Shown: positions 27,089 through 36,707 of the stretch, one piece after another
Layout of the letters: each line of letters begins with the position of its first letter
How positions within the stretch are numbered: the first letter of the stretch is position 1
From: Gracilibacillus kekensis
GTDB taxonomy: Bacteria > Bacillota > Bacilli > Bacillales > Amphibacillaceae
NCBI RefSeq assembly: GCF_900143085.1
Contig: NZ_FRCZ01000007.1
Span: 124,001 to 188,000 of the forward strand
Reading direction: 5' to 3'
DNA length: 64,000 nucleotides
Notes under the pieces: generated by a model
The model's database searches: none
The model's input: only the letters and a program-made list of their open reading frames with translations
What the model was told of the DNA's origin: nothing
Translations under genes and position numbers: made by a program

Positions 27089-27154
27089 ACGGGAATTCCC
27101 TTTCTCTTAACGGGAATAAGTGCTGGCTAGACGGGAAAAGGTAACAATTCCCGT
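27089..27154. repeat. 21-base phased ACGGGAA array
   Basis: ACGGGAAT or ACGGGAAA begins at 27089, 27110 and 27131 (steps of exactly 21), and the inverse ATTCCCGT begins at 27147. The layout matches the larger array at 46911-47040, where the turn from one orientation to the other also spans 16 bases. Confidence 0.8.
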
Positions 27155-27178
27155 GAAGAAAAAAACATACTTAATACG

Positions 27179-28273
27179 TTATAGAATACTTGAAACAGGG
27201 AAGTCTTTTACATCTACTTCCAACGGCTCTCCTACCACAAGTTTAGCTAGTTCTTTTCCAATAAATGGACCAGTGGTTAAACCTGAAGATCCTAGTCCGT
27301 TAGCGGCATACATTCCTGGGTGATTCGGCAGTTCACCGAATACTGGTAAAAAGTTAGGTGCTACAGGTCGGAAACCAACTTCTACTTTTAATAACTTGCT
27401 TTGTGCAAGTGACGGGGCAATATTAAAGGTATCAGTAAAAATTTGATGTATGCCACCAGGTGTTATATCTGTATCAAATCCTGCATCATCCTCATGTGTC
27501 GTGCCAGCAGATATAACGCCATTTTCAAATGGAACCATATAATGTGAACCAGGTGGCATTATCACAGGCCAATCACTGGTATCCTCCTCTATTTTTAGGG
27601 TAGTTATTTGAGCTTTTTGTGGTTTCACTTGTCCTTGAATTCCTAACGGCTTCACCAGCTCTGTAAACCAAGCGCCGGCTGTTAAAACGATCTTATCTGC
27701 AGTAAATGGTTCACCTTTTACCGTAATCGTGTTGTCAATAAAATTTGCTTCTCCAGTAACAAACGTCACACCATTTTTTTCGCATGCTGCTAATAATGCC
27801 TGTCTGAGTTTTTCCCCGTGGACTCTGGCTCCACCACTTACATATAAAGAAAAATAACCATCAGCAACTAAAGGGAATTTTTCTTTTGTTTCTGTTGTGT
27901 TAAGCCACTTAATTTCACCTATTTCTGGTGCATGTTCTTTTCTTTTATTTACTATTTCTACTATTTTATTTAAACGTTTCTCATCATCTTTCACAACAAG
28001 GGTTCCTACTTGTTTATAACCAGTTTCCTCGATGCCTTGCTCTTTTAACTCATGTATTAATTGTGGATAAAATTTGGCGCTTTTAGATGCTAAGGAATAC
28101 CAAGCCTTATTGCGTCGTTGGGAAACCCATGGACAGATAATACCAGCTGCAGCACTAGTTGCTCTGCCTTCAAAATCAGCATCAATTAATGTTACTTGAT
28201 GGTTTGATTTAGATAATTGATAAGCAACAGATACACCAACGATACCTGCACCAACTACAATGATTTTGCTCAT
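27179..28273 (-). CDS. FAD-dependent amino-acid oxidase/dehydrogenase (DAO family)
   Basis: About 364 residues from ATG 28273; the longer frame upstream adds residues that are not part of the fold. The N-terminal FAD motif is IIVVGAGIVGVSVAYQLSKSN, followed by SAAAGIICPWVSQRRN, and the C-terminal YAANGLGSSGLTTGPFIGKEL completes the DAO (DadA, glycine oxidase ThiO) fold. It should oxidise a D-amino acid or glycine-like amine to the keto acid. ThiO would feed thiamine synthesis, but no thiazole genes are adjacent. It diverges from the TrpX-type transporter, and an amino-acid transporter beside it fits amino-acid use. The exact substrate is not readable. Confidence 0.85.
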   Translation of the reverse strand: MSKIIVVGAGIVGVSVAYQLSKSNHQVTLIDADFEGRATSAAAGIICPWVSQRRNKAWYSLASKSAKFYPQLIHELKEQGIEETGYKQVGTLVVKDDEKRLNKIVEIVNKRKEHAPEIGEIKWLNTTETKEKFPLVADGYFSLYVSGGARVHGEKLRQALLAACEKNGVTFVTGEANFIDNTITVKGEPFTADKIVLTAGAWFTELVKPLGIQGQVKPQKAQITTLKIEEDTSDWPVIMPPGSHYMVPFENGVISAGTTHEDDAGFDTDITPGGIHQIFTDTFNIAPSLAQSKLLKVEVGFRPVAPNFLPVFGELPNHPGMYAANGLGSSGLTTGPFIGKELAKLVVGEPLEVDVKDFPVSSIL

Positions 28274-28457
28274 ATAACTCACTCTTTTCATTACGATTCT
28301 ATTGGTAGTTTGCATTAGACTATCCAGAATAGCAAGCAATCCCATTTATTTCAAAGTAATATTTCACTAGAATCTATACCTATGTGAAGTAACATGTGCT
28401 ATAATGGTTCGTAAAAGTTTGAAAATTTCAAATACAAAGAAAATGGGGGAAAAGGGA

Positions 28458-29522
28458 ATGAAGAAACTACTATTATTATTTGTTATAACTTTCTTCAGTG
28501 TCCTTGTTTTAGCAGCATGTGGAACAAGTGATGAAAATGAAGGTACAAATGGCTCTTCGGATGACGAAGGAACAGAAGAAACAACAGATGAAACAAATGG
28601 TGAAGAAGAGGCATCAACTGACGAAGTCTACCAGATAGGTGCAACACAAATTCTTGAGCATCCATCTTTAGATGCAGCTTTCGAAGGATTTAAAGAAGCA
28701 ATTGCAGATGCAGGTTTAGAAGCTGAATATGATTTTCAATCTGCACAAAACGATCAAAATAATGCAAGCACGATTGCTAATAACTTTGTAGCAGACGATG
28801 TAGACTTAATCTTCGCTAACTCTACTCCAAGTGCGCAAAGTGCATTAAATGCAACAAGTGATATTCCAATTCTATTTACTTCTGTAACGGATGCAGTGGA
28901 AGGCGGTCTTGTTGAAGCAATGGATCAGCCGGGTGAAAATATTACCGGAGTATTAGATATGCACCCTGATTCTATTGCAAAAACAGTAGAATTTATCGAT
29001 ACTTATTTCGAAGGTTCAACGATCGGATTAGTTTACAATGCTGGAGAAGCCAATTCTGTTGCACAAATTGAAGCGGTAAATGCAGCGGTAGAAGGAACAA
29101 GCCTATCCACTGCAGAAGCAACAGTAGGTAATACCTCTGAAGTACAACAAGCGACCACTTCATTAGTTGGTGAAGCGGATGTGTTCTATATCATAACGGA
29201 TAACACAGTTGTTTCCGCATTAGAGACAGTAGTAGCAATCGCTGAAGAACAGGATATACCAATGTTAGTAGGTGAACCGGACTCTGTAGCTCGTGGTGGT
29301 TTTGCTACATTTGGAATTGATTATCATACGATAGGTTACCGTACTGGCGAAATGGCAGTTGAGGTTCTAACAGGTGAGAAAACAACTGCAGATATTCCTG
29401 TAGAAGTGCCACCAAGCATGCAGTTATTTATTAATGAAGAAGCAGCAGAAGAACAAGGTGTAGAATGGCATGAAGACTGGGATGAAGATGCTGAACTATT
29501 AGAACCAGCTGAAGAAGAGTAA
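28458..29522 (+). CDS. ABC transporter substrate-binding lipoprotein (TrpX type)
   Basis: About 354 residues from ATG 28458 (GGGGG eight bases upstream), with a lipoprotein signal ending in LVLAAC. An acidic Glu/Thr/Asp linker precedes the binding domain, which starts at YQIGATQILEHPSLDAAFEGFKEA and holds FANSTPSAQSALNATSDIPILFTSVTDAV, the pattern of the ABC_sub_bind (TrpX/YtrE-like) family. This family is predicted to bind tryptophan, tyrosine or similar ligands. The permease and ATPase genes follow. The gap to them carries a strong hairpin, which may raise the level of this protein over its partners. Confidence 0.87.
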   Translation: MKKLLLLFVITFFSVLVLAACGTSDENEGTNGSSDDEGTEETTDETNGEEEASTDEVYQIGATQILEHPSLDAAFEGFKEAIADAGLEAEYDFQSAQNDQNNASTIANNFVADDVDLIFANSTPSAQSALNATSDIPILFTSVTDAVEGGLVEAMDQPGENITGVLDMHPDSIAKTVEFIDTYFEGSTIGLVYNAGEANSVAQIEAVNAAVEGTSLSTAEATVGNTSEVQQATTSLVGEADVFYIITDNTVVSALETVVAIAEEQDIPMLVGEPDSVARGGFATFGIDYHTIGYRTGEMAVEVLTGEKTTADIPVEVPPSMQLFINEEAAEEQGVEWHEDWDEDAELLEPAEEE

Positions 29523-29630
29523 TCGTTCTTTTGAATCCTCGACATTTATCACAGAGCAACCATTAGTAATACCGCTCTTTAAAAATTCGAGCTTAAACTG
29601 AGAAGCGAAGTGGTGGCAGTAACGAACGTT

Positions 29631-29670
29631 AACAATCAGTGGGAGTTAAGAACTCCCACTGATTGTAGTT
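29631..29670 (+). terminator. intra-operon hairpin after the binding protein
   Basis: ACAATCAGTGGGAGTT pairs perfectly with AACTCCCACTGATTGT around AAG, followed by AGTTTTACTT. It lies between the binding-protein gene and the permease gene, where a partial terminator or 3'-protecting hairpin would give excess binding protein. Confidence 0.7.
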
Positions 29671-29740
29671 TTACTTAATCAAATGGGGTAAGTGTCGGAG
29701 TTTTCTATGAATGGATGTGGAGAAGGAAAGGAAGTTTATA

Positions 29741-30745
29741 ATGAGTTTCGATAGTTTTTTTATTTCAACTTTTGGTGCTGTAGAATCGGGTATTATTTAT
29801 GCTTTGATGGCATTAGGTGTTTATCTTTCATTTCGTATTTTAGATTTCCCGGATTTAACGGTAGATGGAAGTTTTGTTACGGGTGGAGCAGTTGCGGCTA
29901 TTTCGATTGTTAATGGTGTACCACCAGTCTTAGCAACCATTTATGCTGTGCTGGCTGGATTTTTGGCTGGTGTAGTTACTGGAATTTTGAATACGAAAGG
30001 GAAGATTAATCCACTGCTGTCCGGTATTTTAATGATGATCGCTCTTTATTCGATTAACTTGAGGATTATGGGTAAACCAAACGTTTCTTTATTAAATGAA
30101 TCCACTATGTTTAATCAAGTTGAAGGTTTTTGGGCTGCTTTAGGGATTGATGATTTTTTAAACAATATGATTACGTCTATGGGAATAGGGATTCTCCCTC
30201 AGACATGGGCAATTGTTATTATTATGATTGTAGTTACATTAGCGATTAAATTTATAACGGATTATTTTTTGAAGACAGAGGTTGGTTTAGCATTAAGAGC
30301 TACTGGTGATAACGAAAAAATGATCAGAAGCTTTTCAGCTAATACAGACATATTAACGATTGTGGGTCTAGGTATTTCGAATGCGTTAGTTGCTTTATCT
30401 GGTGCTTTAATTGCTCAACAGGGTGGTTTTACAGACGTTAGTATGGGTATTGGTATGATTGTGATCGGGCTCGCATCTGTGATTATTGGTGAAGCATTGT
30501 TTGGAACAAAAACAATTGCACGTACAACGCTAGCTGTAATCGGTGGAGCAATCGTGTACCGCTGGGTCTTAGCAATGGCTTTAAAAGTAGAATTTTTGGA
30601 AACAGGAGATGCCAAGTTAATCACATCGGTTATCGTCATTGTTGCACTAGTCACACCTAAAATAATTGCCTCGAGTAAAGAGGCAAATCGAAAACGTAAA
30701 AAACGAGCAATGTTGTCTAGCAGAGAGGAGGGTAATAGTGCTTAA
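29741..30745 (+). CDS. ABC transporter permease (TrpY type)
   Basis: About 334 residues from ATG 29741, chosen for GAAGGAAAGGAAG just before it. It has 8-9 membrane segments of the LivH-like permease family, with SGIIYALMALGVYLSFRILDFPDLTVDGSF near the start (quoted in two parts in the family pattern) and GLGISNALVALSGALIAQQGGFTDV at about residue 215, where the ATPase docks. It forms the channel for the adjacent binding protein and ATPase. It overlaps the ATPase start by 8 bases. Confidence 0.88.
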   Translation: MSFDSFFISTFGAVESGIIYALMALGVYLSFRILDFPDLTVDGSFVTGGAVAAISIVNGVPPVLATIYAVLAGFLAGVVTGILNTKGKINPLLSGILMMIALYSINLRIMGKPNVSLLNESTMFNQVEGFWAALGIDDFLNNMITSMGIGILPQTWAIVIIMIVVTLAIKFITDYFLKTEVGLALRATGDNEKMIRSFSANTDILTIVGLGISNALVALSGALIAQQGGFTDVSMGIGMIVIGLASVIIGEALFGTKTIARTTLAVIGGAIVYRWVLAMALKVEFLETGDAKLITSVIVIVALVTPKIIASSKEANRKRKKRAMLSSREEGNSA

Positions 30746-31532
30746 TATGAAGGATATTTCCATTACCTTTAATGAAGGTACATTGGATGAGAAGAAAGCA
30801 TTACAACATATTAATCTGGAAATGCAAAAAGGTGATTTTGTTACAGTAATCGGTAGTAATGGTGCGGGTAAATCGACGTTAATGAATATGGTATCAGGTT
30901 CATTAAAACCAGATATCGGTACAGTAAAAATTAATGATAAAAATGTGACAATGCTGCCAGAATATAAACGATCTCGTATGATTGGTCGTGTCTTTCAAGA
31001 CCCCATGGCAGGCACCGCGCCTACGATGACAATTGAAGAAAACCTTGCGATGGCATATGCCCGTAATAAAAAACGCACACTTAAAGCAGGAGTTAGTAAG
31101 AAAAGAAAGAAGCTATTTAAAGAGCACCTAGAAACTTTACATCTAGGGTTAGAGAATAGATTAAACGCTAAAGTTGGTTTGCTCTCTGGAGGGGAACGTC
31201 AAGCACTTTCCTTATTAATGGCAACCTTCACTGAACCAAATATTCTCTTGTTAGATGAACATACAGCAGCACTAGATCCCTCACGAGCTGAGCTCATTAC
31301 TAACTTAACTGGTGAAGTCGTTGAACAATTCGGCTTAACAACTTTAATGGTGACACATAATATGCAACAAGCATTAGACCTTGGAAATCGTTTAATTATG
31401 ATGGATAAAGGTCAAATTATTTTAGAAGTATCCGGTCAAGAAAAGCAGGAATTAACAATTGAGAAATTATTACATGAATTCCAACGAATCCGTGGTACGC
31501 AAATGGAAAACGATCGAGCAATACTAGGTTAG
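30738..31532 (+). CDS. ABC transporter ATP-binding protein (TrpZ type)
   Basis: About 264 residues from GTG 30738, placed 5 bases after GAGAGGAGGG; the ATG at 30747 is too far from it. Walker A is GSNGAGKST, the signature is LSGGERQALSLL, Walker B is ILLLDEHTAAL and the switch histidine lies in MVTHNMQQAL. The glutamate after Walker B is present and is followed by His, as in the TrpXYZ ATPases. It powers the uptake system coded by the two genes upstream. Confidence 0.92.
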   Translation: MLNMKDISITFNEGTLDEKKALQHINLEMQKGDFVTVIGSNGAGKSTLMNMVSGSLKPDIGTVKINDKNVTMLPEYKRSRMIGRVFQDPMAGTAPTMTIEENLAMAYARNKKRTLKAGVSKKRKKLFKEHLETLHLGLENRLNAKVGLLSGGERQALSLLMATFTEPNILLLDEHTAALDPSRAELITNLTGEVVEQFGLTTLMVTHNMQQALDLGNRLIMMDKGQIILEVSGQEKQELTIEKLLHEFQRIRGTQMENDRAILG

Positions 31533-31542
31533 GATATTGGCA

Positions 31543-31577
31543 GACAGTTACTTTTTTAAAAAAGTAACTGTCTTTTC
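31543..31577 (+). terminator. rho-independent terminator
   Basis: GACAGTTACTTTTTT pairs with AAAAAAGTAACTGTC, then TTTTCT. It separates the ABC transporter operon from the aminotransferase. Confidence 0.88.
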
Positions 31578-31601
31578 TAAACAATAGAAGGAAGGGAATA
31601 C

Positions 31602-32792
31602 ATGATGAAGTATGGTTTTTCAGAACGTGTGAAATATATGAAGTCTTCAGCAGTAAGAGATATTTTAAAGATTATTAATCAAGGTAATATTATTTCTTTT
31701 GCAGGTGGGCTACCCGAAGAAAGTTTATTTCCGGTAGAAGCTGTTGATAAGGCTTTTCATAAAGCTGTAACCACAAATAATAAGGCACTTCAATATGGTG
31801 AAACAGAAGGTGTAGCGGAGTTAAGAGCCTTATTAGCAGAACGGATGAAACAAAAAGGGTTAAACCGATCAGCTGAAAATATCCTGGTGACATCGGGAAG
31901 TCAACAGGCAATTGATTTATTTTCGCGTGTCATGTTCAATAAAGGTGATATTATTTTAACTGAAAATCCGACATACTTAGCAGCTATACAAGTATTTGAC
32001 TCATATGAAACGAATGTAGTTGCAGTAGATTCAGATGATGATGGTATGATTTTAGCAGATTTAGAAGAAAAAATAGTCAGTTTAAAACCAAAATGCATTT
32101 ATGTCGTACCTACTTACTCTAACCCAACTGGTAAAGTATGGTCATTGGAAAGACGTCAAAAATTGTTAGAATTAGCGAATAAATACCATGTTGTTATTTT
32201 TGAAGATGATCCATATGGTGAATTGCAATTCGATGAAAAAGAAGCACCACCATCGATTGCATCTTTAGATGACAATGATTTAGTGCTTTATACGAGTACG
32301 TTTTCTAAAACAGTTGTGCCAGCTATGCGAATAGGCTGGATCGTTGGTCCACATCAAATCATTCGTATTATGGCCCAAGCTAAGCAAGCGACAGACCTTC
32401 ATACCAATTCAATTAGCCAACATGCACTCGTACACCTTCTTAATGATTTTGATATTGATCAGCACATTCAAACGATCAGGGAAACCTATTATGAGCGGAT
32501 GCTTGTCATGAAAAAATTGCTCGATTCAGTAGAAATTGATGGATTAAAATATATTGTGCCTAAAGGTGGCATGTTCTTCTGGGTGAAATTACCTGAAGCA
32601 ATCAACACAACAGATCTGTTGAACGAAGCGGTTAAGGAGGGAGTAGCTTTCGTACCAGGAGCACCTTTCTATGTATCCGACCCTGAACAGAATACACTGC
32701 GTTTAAACTTTACCAACTCAGAACCAACCTTAATTGAAGAAGGTATGAAACGGTTTGTAAAAGTATTAGAAGCAACTAATATTAACGTATAA
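31602..32792 (+). CDS. PLP-dependent aminotransferase (2-aminoadipate / aromatic type)
   Basis: A 396-residue fold-type I aminotransferase. Substrate-end motif SFAGGLPEESLFP lies near residue 33, YGETEGVAELRALLAERM near 65, and the PLP lysine is in TSTFSKTVVPAMRIGWIVG near 235. It resembles the LysN/2-aminoadipate aminotransferase branch related to the MocR C-terminal domain, but without the DNA-binding part. It moves an amino group between an amino acid and 2-oxoglutarate. The TrpXYZ-type transporter upstream suggests an aromatic or branched substrate brought in from outside. GGAAGGGAA precedes ATG 31602. Confidence 0.88.
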   Translation: MMKYGFSERVKYMKSSAVRDILKIINQGNIISFAGGLPEESLFPVEAVDKAFHKAVTTNNKALQYGETEGVAELRALLAERMKQKGLNRSAENILVTSGSQQAIDLFSRVMFNKGDIILTENPTYLAAIQVFDSYETNVVAVDSDDDGMILADLEEKIVSLKPKCIYVVPTYSNPTGKVWSLERRQKLLELANKYHVVIFEDDPYGELQFDEKEAPPSIASLDDNDLVLYTSTFSKTVVPAMRIGWIVGPHQIIRIMAQAKQATDLHTNSISQHALVHLLNDFDIDQHIQTIRETYYERMLVMKKLLDSVEIDGLKYIVPKGGMFFWVKLPEAINTTDLLNEAVKEGVAFVPGAPFYVSDPEQNTLRLNFTNSEPTLIEEGMKRFVKVLEATNINV

Positions 32793-32878
32793 AGAAGGAT
32801 AAGCTTTGGGCAAAAGATTTTAAATATATTACACAATAAAATGATGTGGCTATTATGACAGTAAATATGAGCGTACCA

Positions 32879-33010
32879 ACCGCTCCGGCTTGCCCACTTC
32901 GCTTTCCGAGGGGCATGCTCTTCAGCTAACTTTGAAAAGAAAAACACTTTTCAAAGTGGATCTTCAGATCATGCTAATCCCTCAGGAGTCGAAGTGGACG
33001 CCTGCGCTAT
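32879..33010. repeat. large hairpin element D (reverse orientation)
   Basis: Core TTCAGCTAACTTTGAAAAG ... CTTTTCAAAGTGGATCTTCAG, outer arms CCGCTCCGGCTTGCCCACTT and GAAGTGGACGCCTGCGC. It is convergent with element E. Confidence 0.85.
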
Positions 33011-33140
33011 TTTAATGTTATACAACGCTAGCATAACTAGCATAAGGAAGCTTATTGGTTTTTCTATCATTGTAAAAATTCATTATTTGGAGTGAAAGCT
33101 CAAAATGATATCTGTCACAGTAGTTGTAGAACCATTATAT

Positions 33141-33275
33141 TAGCGTAGGCCGCCCACTTTCACTCCTGTGGTAATGTTTTACCTGAAGATCCACTTTTTC
33201 AAGCGGTTTTTGCTTGGAAAAGTTAGCTGAAGGGAAAACCCCACGGAAAGGGAAGTGGACAGCCGGAGCGGTTGT
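33141..33275. repeat. large hairpin element E (forward orientation)
   Basis: Core CTGAAGATCCACTTTTTCAA ... AAAAGTTAGCTGAAGGG, outer arms AGCGTAGGCCGCCCACTTT and AAGTGGACAGCCGGAGCGG. The flank that follows (to about 33370) resembles that of element A. Confidence 0.85.
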
Positions 33276-33429
33276 TAACCACTTAAAACAATCTCAAGAT
33301 TACTGCATTATTTATTGCACAGTATTCCGTTATTGCGCAACGATCCATACTACATCATTCGCGTGTTTGAAGTTGAAACAATAGTTATGTCCCTGCCTTT
33401 TTGTTATAAGATTGGATGAACAAATGAAG

Positions 33430-33864
33430 TTAAATACCCAATAGTTTTTTCCACCAGGATTTTTTCTGTTTCGGTTCTTCTGATTTCTGTTCTGATTCTT
33501 CGGGGAGGAATATGTCCTCTTTGTCTACTGCCGTTTTTGCGGCAAGCACAATTCCGTACTCACTTTCTGCTTCACGATTTGTTACAGATGTATAATCAAT
33601 GCTATGTTTATTCGCGACTTCACGATAAGACTTGAAAAATCTAAAATTCATATTACCATTCATAAGCATGCTTGATTGGGGGAATGATTGGATTGATTGT
33701 TCCAGTTCTTCTAATCCCTTTTCTCCGCGTACTTGCCCCTGAGTTAATGCTAATATAACTCTTTCTCTATACGTACCCATATATTTTCTTTTTTGATCTG
33801 GATGAAGCTCAAGTGGTCCATATATTCCTTCTTGCAGATAATTATCAACATCTTTTTTTGCCAT
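33430..33864 (-). CDS. yueI: YueI family protein (DUF1694)
   Basis: A 144-residue soluble protein of the YueI family, recognised from its opening (DNYLQEGIYGPLELHPDQKRKYMGTYRERV, in part), the middle segment ALTQGQVRGEKGLEELEQS and the alternating beta pattern around YTSVTNREAESEYGIVLAA. The C-terminus is a basic/tryptophan tail (KKSWWKKLL). GAGGTG precedes ATG 33864. The family is widespread in Bacilli; its function is unknown to me. Confidence 0.85.
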   Translation of the reverse strand: MAKKDVDNYLQEGIYGPLELHPDQKRKYMGTYRERVILALTQGQVRGEKGLEELEQSIQSFPQSSMLMNGNMNFRFFKSYREVANKHSIDYTSVTNREAESEYGIVLAAKTAVDKEDIFLPEESEQKSEEPKQKKSWWKKLLGI

Positions 33865-34002
33865 TCAAAACACCTCTATTTGTCATTCTATACTATTAGT
33901 ATATACAAAAAGAAAAAGCTCCCCAAGTAAAAGGGAACTTTTTCGAAAAGAATATTTTGTTATGTCAACTTAGAAAATGGGGTATGCTCACTAAGTTGCT
34001 AA

Positions 34003-34389
34003 TTAATCTTCATCTACAGGATATACACCATTTTCATCGTGTACTTCTTTACCTGAAAGTGGTGGGTTGAATACACAAATCATTCTCATATCTTCTTTTG
34101 CACGAAGTAAATGTTCATCATTTTTGTCTAGTGCATATAACGTATCTTTTGTGATAGGCCATACTTTATTGTCACTAAGTGTAACTACTTCACCTTCACC
34201 TTCGATACAATAAACAGACTCAAGATGATTTTGGTACCAGATATGTGTTTCTGTACCAGCTTTAATAATAGTATCGTTAACAGAGTAGCCCATGCCGTCT
34301 TTTTTCATGATAAGACGACGGCTTACCCAGTTACCTCCATCAACATCATATTCAGTTCCTAGTATGTCTTCTAGTTTAACTACTTTCAT
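34003..34389 (-). CDS. ectC: L-ectoine synthase
   Basis: A 128-residue cupin enzyme that closes N-gamma-acetyl-diaminobutyrate to the compatible solute ectoine, the last step of the pathway. The opening [19 protein letters not shown], the middle [23 protein letters not shown] and the end [22 protein letters not shown] are standard. Length is normal. AGGAGG precedes ATG 34389. It is the last gene of ectABC, 50 bases after ectB. Confidence 0.97.
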   Translation of the reverse strand: MKVVKLEDILGTEYDVDGGNWVSRRLIMKKDGMGYSVNDTIIKAGTETHIWYQNHLESVYCIEGEGEVVTLSDNKVWPITKDTLYALDKNDEHLLRAKEDMRMICVFNPPLSGKEVHDENGVYPVDED

Positions 34390-34439
34390 AAGATAATGCC
34401 TCCTGTGTTTTCTGTTGTATATAGTAGTCCGATCACTAA

Positions 34440-35708
34440 TTAGTTAGCAACGGGATCTTTAACTAATCCTTTAACACTTTCTCCAATAATATCTAGACCT
34501 TTTTGCAATTCATCTTTAGGGATGTTTAATGGTGGAAATAATTTGAATACTTCATCGTTTGGTCCAGCTGTTTCCATAATAAGTCCTAATTCGAAACAAC
34601 GCGCCGCTACTTTTTCAGATAAGCCATCGACTCTTGAAGCAATTCCGACCATAAATCCACGACCACGAACTTCCCCTTCGAGCTCAGGATAATCTTCAAC
34701 GATTTTTTCGAGGAAGTTATAAATGATTTCAGATTTCTCATGGATTTCTTTTTCAAATGAATCATCTTTCCAATAATCAAGTGCTGCTGCAGCTGTTATG
34801 AATGCATGGTTGTTTCCACGGAAAGTACCATTATGCTCACCTGGCTTAAAGATATCTAATTCAGGTTTAATCAATGTTACCGCTAATGGCAGTCCATAAC
34901 CACTTAATGATTTAGAAAGACAGATAATATCTGGTTTAATTCCTGCAGCTTCGAAGCTGAAGAAAGTTCCAGTTCTTCCAATACCTGCTTGAACATCGTC
35001 GACAATTAATAGAATACCCCAACGACGGCAGATTTCCTCAATTTGTTTTAACCAATCAAAGCGAGCAGCGTTAATTCCACCTTCACCTTGAACCGTTTCT
35101 ACAATCATTGCAGCTGGAATGGCCACACCACTACCGTTATCTTCTAAAAATCTTTCAAGATAAACCACAGTATCATGGTCTACATAGTTGTCATATGCCA
35201 TTGTTACAGTGTTTTGAAGTGGAATACCAGCACCTTGACGTTTCATTGAGTTACCTGTAACCGATAAGGAACCAATAGTCATACCGTGGAATCCACCAGT
35301 GAAACTGATAATATCTGTACGGCCTGTTACTTTACGTGCTAATTTTAATGCACTTTCTACTGTGTTTGTTCCTGTTGGTCCAGGGAACATTACTTTATAG
35401 TCCAGATTACGTGGTTGAAGAATTACATCATCAAATTTTTGTAAAAATTCTGCTTTCGCAGTAGACGCCATGTCTAATGAATGTGTGATACCATCACTCA
35501 TAATATAATCCACTAGTTTTTGTTTCATTGTATCATCATTGTGTCCATAGTTAAGTGCACCTGCACCAGAGAAGAAGTCAATGTATTCTTTACCATTCTC
35601 GTCCCACATTTTGTGCTTCTTCGCTTTTGTAAATACGGTTGGGAAGTTACGAACATAACTACGTACTACTGATTCATGATGATTAATAATATCTAGATTT
35701 TTACTCAT
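34440..35708 (-). CDS. ectB: diaminobutyrate-2-oxoglutarate aminotransferase
   Basis: A 422-residue class III PLP aminotransferase that makes L-2,4-diaminobutyrate from aspartate semialdehyde, the first step of ectoine synthesis. Motifs are [14 protein letters not shown] near residue 45, [18 protein letters not shown] near 138, the aspartate in [15 protein letters not shown] and the PLP lysine in [15 protein letters not shown] near 270. GGAGG precedes ATG 35708. It lies between ectA and ectC in the usual order. Confidence 0.97.
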   Translation of the reverse strand: MSKNLDIINHHESVVRSYVRNFPTVFTKAKKHKMWDENGKEYIDFFSGAGALNYGHNDDTMKQKLVDYIMSDGITHSLDMASTAKAEFLQKFDDVILQPRNLDYKVMFPGPTGTNTVESALKLARKVTGRTDIISFTGGFHGMTIGSLSVTGNSMKRQGAGIPLQNTVTMAYDNYVDHDTVVYLERFLEDNGSGVAIPAAMIVETVQGEGGINAARFDWLKQIEEICRRWGILLIVDDVQAGIGRTGTFFSFEAAGIKPDIICLSKSLSGYGLPLAVTLIKPELDIFKPGEHNGTFRGNNHAFITAAAALDYWKDDSFEKEIHEKSEIIYNFLEKIVEDYPELEGEVRGRGFMVGIASRVDGLSEKVAARCFELGLIMETAGPNDEVFKLFPPLNIPKDELQKGLDIIGESVKGLVKDPVAN

Positions 35709-35786
35709 CTTATTTGTTCCTCCTAATTTGTTTTATATATCGAATAGAATATCCAACTTTAAAAAAGTTGAAATATTACGACAAAA

Positions 35787-36302
35787 TTATTTTTTAATAG
35801 GCCCAACAATAAATTTCAATTCTTCTTCATGTTCATCACCTGGAAAAACATCTTTGGTGAAGAATTCGCTTGAAGTGAATTCAGTATTAAAGTCACGCGC
35901 TAGTTTCTGGAATAATGATTGTGATGCTTTATTGTCTGGTGTTATTGTTGCTTCGACAAATTGAATATTTTTACATGCATCACTTTCTAATAAATAATGC
36001 AACATTTTCGATGCAATACCTTTACCTCGTTGTGATGCGTCAACTCCTACTTGCCAAACAAATACAGCATCTTGCTTTTTTGGAGGGATAAATGCGGTAA
36101 TAAAGCCAACCACTTGGTTATTTTGTTTTGCAACGACACAAGTATCACTAAAATAGTCACTCATTAAAATATATTTATAAGGAGAATTTGTGTCTAATGT
36201 TGAATTTGTTACTAATTCCCACATGGCTGCTCCATCATGTTTCGTTGGTTGTGAAAAAACAACATCATCGGATGGAGTATTTTTATTTTCGTTACTAATC
36301 AC
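35787..36302 (-). CDS. ectA: diaminobutyrate acetyltransferase
   Basis: A 171-residue GNAT acetyltransferase that acetylates the gamma amino group of 2,4-diaminobutyrate. The acetyl-CoA motif is VGVDASQRGKGIASKMLHYLL, followed by FVEATITPDNKASQSLFQKLA. The start is GTG 36302, six bases after AAAGGAG. It is the first gene of ectABC, 78 bases before ectB. Possible sigma-A elements upstream on the minus strand are TTGAAA followed after 17 bases by TATCAT. High salt is the usual inducer, but no specific operator could be read. Confidence 0.95.
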   Translation of the reverse strand: MISNENKNTPSDDVVFSQPTKHDGAAMWELVTNSTLDTNSPYKYILMSDYFSDTCVVAKQNNQVVGFITAFIPPKKQDAVFVWQVGVDASQRGKGIASKMLHYLLESDACKNIQFVEATITPDNKASQSLFQKLARDFNTEFTSSEFFTKDVFPGDEHEEELKFIVGPIKK

Positions 36303-36628
36303 AGTTTGCTCCTTTCTTATTTGGCAATAATTCTTTGCGCAAATAGTACATATTATATGATATAGGGATATTGAAAGATTTTCAAATCGCTTATAGACTG
36401 ATTAAACTGTATTAATCTTCTTCTGTTTTGATGAGAGCTATTCTATTAGAATAAATTTATAAATCCTTCGATATTGTCATTTATCCTTTCAAATGTGCAA
36501 AATTTGCTAATCAAAAATCAATATAGTAATACCCTAATTATTTGCAAATGAAACCAATAATATTTATTTTTTTAAAAAAGAATTAAAACAAAACATTTTC
36601 ATTCGTTAAGATTAACTTATTCAAGTGA
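36303..36628. other. intergenic region upstream of ectA
   Basis: Very AT-rich, with the ectA promoter region nearest to the gene. No open frame or known RNA pattern was recognised. The ectD (ectoine hydroxylase) gene is not here. Confidence 0.4.
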
Positions 36629-36676
36629 AAAAATCCAAACGGTATCAAAAATAGTTCGATACACGTTTGGATTTTA
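36629..36676. terminator. terminator after katA, ATCCAAACG type
   Basis: AAAATCCAAACGGTATC pairs with GATACACGTTTGGATTTT, with T-runs on both sides. It ends katA on the minus strand. Confidence 0.8.
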
Positions 36677-36707
36677 CTTCTTGCAATAAATTTTTTAAAA
36701 AAACTGT

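Noticed and set aside
28274-28457. T-box before the TrpX-type transporter
   Set aside because: No T-box sequence or antiterminator was found in the short interval.
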